DNA from: an uncultured Eubacteriales bacterium
GTDB lineage: Bacteria; Bacillota; Clostridia; Oscillospirales; Acutalibacteraceae
Length of the DNA: 5,493 nt
Direction: 5' to 3'
NCBI GenBank assembly: GCA_934501135.1
Contig: CAKSUE010000060.1
Span: 1 to 5,493 of the forward strand
Below, one piece after another: positions 1 through 5,493 of this stretch. A program made the translations under genes and the position numbers. The notes under the pieces were generated by a model. The model did not search any database and was not told the DNA's origin. It saw nothing but the letters and a program-made list of their open reading frames with translations. Each line of letters starts with the position of its first letter. Position 1 is the first letter of the stretch.

Positions 1-926
1 CTAAACAACTCTTTAACATTATCTCTACCCTGGCCAAGTCTCTCCTCTTTAAATGAGAACCATGCACCACTCTTCTTCACAACATCCAGTTTAACAGCTA
101 AATCTAGAAGTTCACCTTCTCTAGATATCCCCTTACCATACATAATATCAAATTCTGCTTCGCGAAATGGAGGAGATATCTTATTCTTTACAACCTTTGC
201 TCTTGTCCTAGAGCCTATTAATTCTCCACCGCTTTTTAGTGCCTCAATTCTTCTAATATCTATACGTACAGATGAATAAAATTTTAGTGCTCTTCCTCCA
301 GGTGTAACTTCAGGATTGCCATATACAACTCCAACCTTTTCACGTAGCTGATTTATAAATATAGCCACACAATTAGATTTAGAAATTGCTCCTGCAAGTT
401 TTCTAAGCGCTTGTGACATTAATCTGGCTTGTAATCCTACGTGAGAATCACCCATTTCCCCCTCAATTTCCGCTCTTGGAACTAAAGCTGCAACAGAGTC
501 AACAACAATAACATCAATAGCACAAGAACGTACCAAAGCTTCAGTGATTTCTAATGCTTGTTCACCTGTATCTGGCTGAGAAACAAGTAAAGAATCCACA
601 TCTACACCTAATGCTGAAGCATAAATTGGATCCAACGCATGTTCAACATCAATAAATGCAACATTTCCACCCTTTTTTTGACCCTCTGCAATACAATGCA
701 ATGCAAGAGTTGTTTTTCCCGATGATTCGGGACCATATATTTCTATTATTCGTCCTCTTGGCAATCCACCTATACCAAGAGCAATATCAAGTGATAAAGA
801 ACCTGTTGAAATTGCATCAACGTTCATTGTTTGATTTTGTCCTAAACGCATTACAGCTCCCTTACCAAATTGTTTTTCTATTTGACCTAAAGCTGTCTCT
901 AACGCCTTATTTTTATCTAAAGCCAA
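1..926 (-). CDS. recA: RecA recombinase, C-terminus cut off by window edge
   Basis: RecA forms ATP-dependent filaments on single-stranded DNA, drives homologous strand exchange and stimulates LexA self-cleavage in the SOS response. The window holds 308 complete codons, reading [20 protein letters not shown] at the N-terminus. The Walker A motif GPESSGKT lies at residues 65-72, the catalytic-type IDVEH Glu at 95, Walker B VIVVDS with Asp143, and the L2 loop begins INQLREKVG with Gln193. These sit about one residue below E. coli numbering. The last visible part ([17 protein letters not shown]) is the end of the core; given a usual length near 350 residues, roughly 40 C-terminal residues lie outside. 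I chose TTG at 926-924 because it gives the family N-terminus and lies 8 nt after GGAGG. An in-frame ATG at 941-939 would add MEVLC but has no ribosome binding site of its own. The gene has its own promoter and is separated from prmC by 97 nt. Confidence 0.97.
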   Translation of the reverse strand, partial: MALDKNKALETALGQIEKQFGKGAVMRLGQNQTMNVDAISTGSLSLDIALGIGGLPRGRIIEIYGPESSGKTTLALHCIAEGQKKGGNVAFIDVEHALDPIYASALGVDVDSLLVSQPDTGEQALEITEALVRSCAIDVIVVDSVAALVPRAEIEGEMGDSHVGLQARLMSQALRKLAGAISKSNCVAIFINQLREKVGVVYGNPEVTPGGRALKFYSSVRIDIRRIEALKSGGELIGSRTRAKVVKNKISPPFREAEFDIMYGKGISREGELLDLAVKLDVVKKSGAWFSFKEERLGQGRDNVKELF

Positions 927-934
927 ACATAGCA

Positions 935-939
935 CCTCC
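935..939 (-). promoter_or_regulatory. Ribosome binding site that sets the recA TTG start
   Basis: The minus strand reads GGAGG here, 8 nt before the TTG at 926-924, which is close to ideal spacing. It lies only 4 nt before an out-of-frame ATG at 930-928, and it lies inside the coding sequence if the in-frame ATG at 941-939 is taken as the start. The site therefore favours TTG as the true recA start. Confidence 0.8.
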
Positions 940-966
940 ATAAAATTTTACAATTCTCTAAGATCG

Positions 967-995
967 ATTATATATTAATTTCAATTTTAAGTAAA
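967..995 (-). promoter_or_regulatory. Sigma-A-type promoter of recA
   Basis: On the minus strand a -35 element TTTACT (995-990, four of six consensus bases) is followed by a 17-nt spacer and a perfect -10 TATAAT (972-967). Transcription would start near 960, giving a leader of about 35 nt before the TTG start. No CGAAC/GTTCG half-sites of the Firmicute LexA (DinR) box are visible between prmC and recA. No Rho-independent terminator is visible upstream either, so read-through from the prmC operon may also supply recA transcript. The call is inferred from consensus and spacing only. Confidence 0.65.
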
Positions 996-1023
996 GCATT
1001 TTGTAGATTACAGAAATACACAG

Positions 1024-1875
1024 TTATTCCAGTTTCAACGCAGAAATAACTCTTTCTATTCCATTAATATCTTTATATGAATTTAAATCATATAGCCCTA
1101 CACATCTAAAAATTTCTTTCACATCTACTTCCTGTCCTATGCCAATTTCAACCGCAATTAGTCCACCTATGTTTAAATATTTAATCCACTTTTTAGCTAT
1201 AATTCTATAAAAATCTAATCCATCCCTACCACCATCTAAAGCCATTTGTGGCTCATATTTAACCTCAGTTTGTAAATTATCAATTTCACTCGTTTTTATA
1301 TAGGGAGGATTAGAAACTATTGCATCAAACTTTTTATTTTCTAAAATAGAAATATCTTTAAATATGTCTCCCTTTATGCAGTCTACGTTGCTTATCCCAT
1401 TAATAAGTGTATTTTTTTTAAGATATTCAAATGCTTTTTCTGAATATTCAACACAAGTAACTTGTGAATCACATCTATTTGAAGCGATACTTAATCCAAC
1501 GGCACCACTACCTGAACACAGATCCAAAACTTTAGGATTATCTTTTTTGGCTATACGTTTTAGGCACTCGTTTACTAACGTTTCAGTATCTTCTCTTGGA
1601 ATTAATACTCCTTCACCAACTCTAAACTTTAGATTCATAAATTCCCATTCACCAATTAAATACTGTAGTGGGTATCCTTTTGCCCTTTTTGATATAAGAT
1701 TTAAAAAAATATTTTCCTTATTTTTATCTGCCTCTAAGTTACCATTCATTATTAAATAATGTCTATTTATACTAAAACAATGTTCTAAAATACACATACA
1801 ATCAAAGGCAGGGCTTCCAATCCCCGCCTCTTTTAACATTAGTTTTCCTTTTGTATAAACTTGATTTATAGTCAT
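1024..1875 (-). CDS. prmC: Peptide chain release factor N5-glutamine methyltransferase PrmC
   Basis: PrmC uses S-adenosylmethionine to methylate the glutamine of the GGQ motif in release factors RF1 and RF2, which improves translation termination; it is cytosolic. The 283 residues match the family's usual length of about 280. An N-terminal helical domain (about 1-85) contains the family's QYLIGEWEF (71-79) and is followed by IPREDTETL (92-100). The Rossmann methyltransferase core has the SAM-binding loop DLCSGSGAVG (118-127), and the signature NPPY at 189-192 binds the target glutamine side chain. EPQMALDGGRDG (208-219) and the C-terminal NGIERVISA are also typical. The ATG overlaps the stop codon of the DUF1385 gene as ATGA (1875-1872), and no good ribosome binding site stands just upstream, so translation is probably coupled. 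prmC often follows prfA; here recA follows it and prfA is not in the window. N6-adenine methyltransferases share NPPY, but the PrmC-specific N-terminal half argues against that reading. Confidence 0.95.
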   Translation of the reverse strand: MTINQVYTKGKLMLKEAGIGSPAFDCMCILEHCFSINRHYLIMNGNLEADKNKENIFLNLISKRAKGYPLQYLIGEWEFMNLKFRVGEGVLIPREDTETLVNECLKRIAKKDNPKVLDLCSGSGAVGLSIASNRCDSQVTCVEYSEKAFEYLKKNTLINGISNVDCIKGDIFKDISILENKKFDAIVSNPPYIKTSEIDNLQTEVKYEPQMALDGGRDGLDFYRIIAKKWIKYLNIGGLIAVEIGIGQEVDVKEIFRCVGLYDLNSYKDINGIERVISALKLE

Positions 1876-2831
1876 ACTTCTACTTTACCATCTCCATCTT
1901 CCGGTATAACAGCTTTCATTGCTGTAATTGCTATTTCAATCATATCATCATCTGGCTCTTTCGTTGTAATTCTCTGTATCCATAATCCGGGTGCAGAAAT
2001 AATTTTAGTAATAACATTATCATATTTACCACAAACTTTAATTATCTCATATCCTATACCCACTATTACAGGAATACAAAGAATCTTAATAAATGACCTA
2101 AGAAATGGATTTGAAAATGGTATAAAAAATCCAATAATAATACCTATCAATATCATTAAAAACATGAAGCTAGTGCCACACCTAGGGTGAAAACGTGTAT
2201 GTTTTTTTACATTATCAACTGTTAGTTCCTCATCACACTCATAGCAAAATATTGTTTTATGTTCAGCACCATGATACTGAAAAACACGTCTCATATCTTT
2301 TAACTGAGAGCATAAAATTACATATAGCAAAAATATTGTGATTCTAAGTATACCTTCAAAAACAGAACGATAAATTACTTCACTATGTAAAATATCAAAA
2401 TACCCAGAAATAAGATTAAACATCCAAGTAGGAAAAACCAACCACAATAAAATCGCCAACGCAACACCTAACACCGATGCTATACCCATGATAATACTCA
2501 TAATTTTATCGCCAAATTTATCATTTATCCATTTTTCGGTTTTAGAAAGTTCCTCTTCCTCTCCTTCTTCAGCTGATACTTCGGCAGAAATCTTAAGTGC
2601 CTTTTGCCCTATAATCATAGAATCTATAAAACCACTTATACCTCTAAAAATAGGTAGCTTGAATATCCTAGATTTATCTTTTATACTGGAAGCATCAATA
2701 TATTCATTATATATGCTACCATCAGGTTTTCGTACTGCTAGTGATATTTTCTTTGGGCCTCTCATTAGTATTCCTTCAATAAGTGCCTGTCCACCAATTG
2801 AAGTGATTCTCTTTACCTTTTCTTTTGACAT
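1872..2831 (-). CDS. DUF1385 family membrane protein (YqhQ-like), putative metal-binding
   Basis: This belongs to the conserved DUF1385/YqhQ family, whose biochemical role is not established; it has been described as a predicted metal-dependent enzyme. The 319 residues begin with the family-typical SIGGQALIEGILMRGP (11-26). A charged linker rich in Glu (88-95) precedes hydrophobic segments at about 110-142, 155-176, 220-240 and 246-267, so it is an integral membrane protein. Between the second and third segments lies a cluster of possible metal ligands: HGAEHK (187-192), Cys196 and Cys199, His211, and HPRCGTSF (215-222). The C-terminal SAPGLWIQRITTKEPDDDM (279-297) is also characteristic. The ATG at 2831 has GAGGAG (2844-2839) 7 nt upstream and follows the kinase stop by 19 nt. 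Its stop overlaps the prmC start. Family membership is firm; function and metal binding are inference. Confidence 0.92.
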   Translation of the reverse strand: MSKEKVKRITSIGGQALIEGILMRGPKKISLAVRKPDGSIYNEYIDASSIKDKSRIFKLPIFRGISGFIDSMIIGQKALKISAEVSAEEGEEEELSKTEKWINDKFGDKIMSIIMGIASVLGVALAILLWLVFPTWMFNLISGYFDILHSEVIYRSVFEGILRITIFLLYVILCSQLKDMRRVFQYHGAEHKTIFCYECDEELTVDNVKKHTRFHPRCGTSFMFLMILIGIIIGFFIPFSNPFLRSFIKILCIPVIVGIGYEIIKVCGKYDNVITKIISAPGLWIQRITTKEPDDDMIEIAITAMKAVIPEDGDGKVEV

Positions 2832-2850
2832 AAGCTATCTCCTCATTTAA

Positions 2851-4269
2851 TCATAAATTATCCGACTTCATTTTAGGTATAGACATTGTAACAACAGTTC
2901 CTACTCCTTCCTGACTTACAATGTCAAGTGATCCTGAGTGTAACGTCATAATTTCTTCTGCAACCGCCAAACCAATTCCAGAACCCCTTTGAGTTTGATT
3001 TGCCTTATAAAACTTTTCTTTTACTTTTGGTAGATGCACAGAAGGAATACCACATCCATTATCTGTAACAGTTACTTTTATATCGTCGCTATCTTCAAAA
3101 ACATCAACTAATATGCTTCCATTTTCCTGCGTATATTTAATTGCATTATCTATTATATTAATAAACACTTGTCTTAGTCTATTTCTGTCACCTAATACGG
3201 GGGATATAGTTTGCGGCGCATTATAAACCAAATCTTTTCCTTCTGATTTCGCGCGATCTTTAAACATGTAAACTGCTTCATCAACTTCTGCTAAAAGGTC
3301 AATTTTATCCATCATTAATATCATTCGGCCATTTTGCATTCTTGAAAAATCTAAAAGCTCTTCAACTATTCCTGAGAGCCTTTCTGATTCATTAACTATA
3401 ATTTTAAGGCCTTTATCCATTGTCGCATTATCTATACTCTCGCCCATTTGCATAGTTTCTGCCCATCCTTTAATTGCAGTGAGAGGAGTTCTCAACTCAT
3501 GCGAAACTGAAGATATAAAATCATTCTTAAGTTTTTCTGATGTTCCAAGTTCTCCTGCCATATAATTTATTATATCACAAAGATCACCTACCTCATCATT
3601 ATGTTTTTTTTCTATTCTTGCATTAAAATCTCCTTGCGCAATTCTATTTGCTATAGCACCCATATCATACAATGGATCAACAATTGATTTTATAAAATAT
3701 GAGCTCGATACTGTAACAATCGACATAAATACAATTCCAATAACTGATAAAATAATCACAGATAAAATCATTGCCCTAGTTGCAGGTTCCAGAGAAACAA
3801 CATACCTAACCGCTCCAAGATATTCTCCTGAGTTTGTGTATATGCATCTGGTAACAGCCATAACTTTTTCATTAGATGAAAGCTTACCTGTCCATGTACC
3901 ATAATTATTCGATGATAATTTAGCTGTTTGGTAGTCTGGCATACTTTCATCTTCTTCTGGTTCAAATCCGGTTGAAGTTATTAAAACTGCATCTTTTGAA
4001 TTAAATACCATCAACTCCATTAATTCTTTGTCTCGAAAATTCTGCACATATTCACGTGTTTTTTCCTCAAATTTTTCACTTGAATCAAATCTTTCCTCAC
4101 TTAATATATTGACAAGTTCATTAGATCTTCCACTTATAGCTTGATGTATTCCACTATAATAATATCCTCTAATAACAAAAGAAAACAACAAAACTATAAC
4201 TGCAAGTATACCTAATATCAAACTTAAACTATTTACTAACCATCTTCTAGTTATACCCCTTATCGCCAT
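2851..4269 (-). CDS. Membrane sensor histidine kinase (HAMP-HisKA-HATPase)
   Basis: This is the sensor of a two-component system: it autophosphorylates on His and passes the phosphate to the regulator encoded just upstream. The 472 residues show TM1 at about 12-34, an extracytoplasmic domain at about 35-165, TM2 at about 167-189, HAMP at about 190-245, a dimerisation/phosphoacceptor motif SSVSHELRTPLTAIKGW with His257, and an ATPase domain with N box Asn375 (NIIDNAIKYT), G1 DNGCGIP (403-409) and G2 GSGIGL (429-434). All catalytic motifs are intact. The sensor domain looks like a single Cache/PAS-type fold by size and pattern (VFNSKDAVLITST, then GEYLGAVRYVVSL) and carries an acidic stretch PEEDESMPDY (104-113). 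Its ligand cannot be read from sequence. AAGGAAGG (4282-4275) precedes the ATG by 5 nt. The gene lies 49 nt after the regulator and 19 nt before the DUF1385 gene. Confidence 0.95.
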   Translation of the reverse strand: MAIRGITRRWLVNSLSLILGILAVIVLLFSFVIRGYYYSGIHQAISGRSNELVNILSEERFDSSEKFEEKTREYVQNFRDKELMELMVFNSKDAVLITSTGFEPEEDESMPDYQTAKLSSNNYGTWTGKLSSNEKVMAVTRCIYTNSGEYLGAVRYVVSLEPATRAMILSVIILSVIGIVFMSIVTVSSSYFIKSIVDPLYDMGAIANRIAQGDFNARIEKKHNDEVGDLCDIINYMAGELGTSEKLKNDFISSVSHELRTPLTAIKGWAETMQMGESIDNATMDKGLKIIVNESERLSGIVEELLDFSRMQNGRMILMMDKIDLLAEVDEAVYMFKDRAKSEGKDLVYNAPQTISPVLGDRNRLRQVFINIIDNAIKYTQENGSILVDVFEDSDDIKVTVTDNGCGIPSVHLPKVKEKFYKANQTQRGSGIGLAVAEEIMTLHSGSLDIVSQEGVGTVVTMSIPKMKSDNL

Positions 4270-4318
4270 ATGTACCTTCCTTTTGAAATGCAGAAAAAGA
4301 TTTCTTCAACATCATATA

Positions 4319-5020
4319 CTATGCTTCCCATTTATATCCCAGTCCCCAAACAGTAACAATATGTCTAGGATTAGATGGCCGATCCTCTATTTTCATTCTA
4401 AGCCTCCTAATATTTACATCAACAATTTTTTCTTCACCATAGTAGGCTTCTCCCCAAACATGGGTTAATATATCTGTTCTACTAAGAGCTGTTCCGGGAT
4501 TTGAGAAAAAATACTCCATTATTTGAAATTCAACCTGCGTTAAGTCTATCATCCTTCCAGACTTAGATAGGGCTCTGTTTCTTAGATTTAATAAAAACTC
4601 CCCAGATTTTATTTCCTCTTTAAAATTATTTTCTTCTCGCATCTCTGCTATTGCAATTCTTCTGTAAAGGGCATCTACCCTTGCAACTAGCTCAGAAGGA
4701 CTAAACGGCTTAGTTACATAATCATCTGCACCTATCATAAGACCACTTACTTTATCCATCTCTTGAGTTTTTGCTGTAAGCATAATTATACCTATAATAT
4801 TACTCTTTTTCCTCAATTCCTTACATACTGTAAATCCATCCACTCCCGGCATCATTATGTCTAATATTGCAATATCAAAACTGCTGGGATCTTCCTCAAA
4901 TTTTGCAAGTGCTGCTTCTCCACAATCCGCTTCTACAACATTGTATCCTGCCCTTTGCAGATTAATTATTATAAACTCTCTTATAGCCTGTTCATCTTCC
5001 GCAACAAGAATTTTTTTCAT
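4319..5020 (-). CDS. OmpR/PhoB-family response regulator, DNA-binding
   Basis: This is the cytoplasmic transcription factor partnered with the downstream histidine kinase. The 233 residues contain an N-terminal receiver domain (about 1-120) with acidic pocket Glu8-Asp9, phosphoacceptor Asp54 in ILDIMMPG, Thr82 in MLTAKT and Lys104 in YVTKPFS, so the phosphorylation site is complete. The C-terminal winged helix (about 137-233) has the recognition-helix pattern VDVNIRRLR (200-208) and the hairpin TVWGLGYKW near the end. I start it at ATG 5020-5018, which gives the usual MKKILVAEDE beginning and follows GGAAAGGTG (5036-5028) with 7 nt spacing. A TTG at 5038 would add six residues but would place the ribosome binding site inside the gene. 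The operon it controls is unknown; autoregulation is common in the family but no direct-repeat operator was evident in the 39-nt gap upstream. Confidence 0.95.
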   Translation of the reverse strand: MKKILVAEDEQAIREFIIINLQRAGYNVVEADCGEAALAKFEEDPSSFDIAILDIMMPGVDGFTVCKELRKKSNIIGIIMLTAKTQEMDKVSGLMIGADDYVTKPFSPSELVARVDALYRRIAIAEMREENNFKEEIKSGEFLLNLRNRALSKSGRMIDLTQVEFQIMEYFFSNPGTALSRTDILTHVWGEAYYGEEKIVDVNIRRLRMKIEDRPSNPRHIVTVWGLGYKWEA

Positions 5021-5059
5021 AAATGTACACCTTTCCAACCGTATAATAATTAACTATTT

Positions 5060-5493
5060 TTACTTATTAATTAATATAAACCTATCTTTTATTTGATCCT
5101 CAGATATCGATAAATGATTATCTTTTTCAGGTATTGATGCTATATAATATTTATTTTTGTAGTATTCTAGTAGTATAAATCCTTCTTTACTATTTTTTAA
5201 CTTTTTTATCTCATAATCAGATAATGTCATTATTTTTAAAATATCAGCTCCGTTTAATTTAGAGCTATCATCTAAACTATTTACTATTTCACTGAATATT
5301 AAAGAATTCGTTTCTTTTTCTTTGCTAACCTCAACCTTACCATACCACTCAGCCGGTATCATAAATATATAATCATCATAATCTGATGCAGTAACATTTA
5401 CAACAGATGTTGATTCATTAGTAATAATATATTTTAACCAACATATAATTATTGATGATTCTCTATCTGAAGTATCACTAAATCTCCCTGAAC
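5060..5493 (-). CDS. Unrecognised protein, C-terminal 143 residues, 5' end outside window
   Basis: The frame is open from the right edge to TAA at 5062-5060, giving 143 complete codons with no start required inside the window. An ATG at 5362 exists, but the reading frame continues cleanly upstream with similar composition (for example WLKYIITNESTSVVNVTAS), and I see no ribosome binding site directly before that ATG, so the gene is better read as truncated by the window. I do not recognise the family with confidence. The segment DDYIFMIPAEWYGKVEV, followed by LKIMTLSDYEIKKL and KYYIASIPE, suggests a beta-rich module that by my recollection resembles C-terminal regions of some clostridial secreted or lipid-anchored proteins; that is weak inference. 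No membrane segment or enzyme motif is visible in the part shown. It ends 39 nt before the response-regulator start, so co-transcription is likely and a role as accessory to, or target of, the two-component system is possible. Confidence 0.72.
   Translation of the reverse strand, partial: SGRFSDTSDRESSIIICWLKYIITNESTSVVNVTASDYDDYIFMIPAEWYGKVEVSKEKETNSLIFSEIVNSLDDSSKLNGADILKIMTLSDYEIKKLKNSKEGFILLEYYKNKYYIASIPEKDNHLSISEDQIKDRFILINK

Noticed and set aside
656..943. Plus-strand open frame of 95 codons opposite recA
   Set aside because: It is antisense to the well-conserved recA frame, has no family resemblance and a composition typical of a shadow frame.
1011..1050. CAGAAATA occurring twice near the end of prmC
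   Set aside because: It is a short direct repeat, one copy coding, and it forms no hairpin or array; probably chance in AT-rich DNA.
1364..1759. Plus-strand open frame of 131 codons opposite prmC
   Set aside because: It is a shadow of prmC, with no ribosome binding site or recognisable protein pattern.
1861..2190. Plus-strand hydrophobic open frame opposite DUF1385
   Set aside because: Its hydrophobicity follows from reading the antisense of membrane-segment codons; the opposite strand carries the conserved family.
4270..4318. Possible hairpin AGAAA-TCTT-TTTCT in the regulator-kinase gap
   Set aside because: The stem is five base pairs, mostly A-T, with no terminator-like U run, and it lies ahead of a normal ribosome binding site.
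5039..5062. Possible -10 element TATTAT upstream of the response regulator
   Set aside because: The region is almost pure A+T and I find no credible -35 element at 16-18 nt, so a match is expected by chance.
5363..5493. Starting the right-edge gene at the ATG at 5362
   Set aside because: The frame remains open upstream to the window edge with protein-like composition, and I see no ribosome binding site just before that ATG.

Overview
This AT-rich window reads as chromosomal DNA from a low-G+C Firmicute, most likely a member of the Clostridia. That placement rests on protein style, AT-rich codon use and strong GGAGG-type ribosome binding sites; I could not run a database search. Every supported gene is on the minus strand, so transcription runs from right to left. 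The coding density is high, and there is no RNA gene, mobile element, CRISPR array or long non-coding stretch.

In the direction of transcription the order is: the C-terminal part of an unrecognised protein that enters from the right edge (5493-5060); an OmpR/PhoB-type response regulator (5020-4319); its partner membrane histidine kinase (4269-2851); a DUF1385/YqhQ-type membrane protein (2831-1872); the release-factor glutamine methyltransferase prmC (1875-1024); and recA (926 to the left edge, cut before its C-terminus). Gaps between the first five genes are 39, 49 and 19 nt, followed by a 4-nt ATGA overlap. This looks like one co-transcribed unit with translational coupling at its end.

recA is set apart by a 97-nt gap that holds a good sigma-A-type promoter (TTTACT, 17 nt, TATAAT). 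I see neither a terminator in front of it nor a LexA/DinR box of the Firmicute type. recA appears to start at TTG, placed by a GGAGG site. The same few bases also contain an out-of-frame ATG that opens a five-codon ORF, and an in-frame ATG upstream of the ribosome binding site that could mislead start calling.

Functionally the window combines a signalling module (sensor kinase and regulator, possibly with the extracytoplasmic-looking edge protein), a conserved membrane protein of unknown function with a putative metal site, a translation-termination modification enzyme and the central recombinase. Nothing here proves a new system. The least understood parts are the DUF1385 protein coupled to prmC and the edge protein next to the two-component system.
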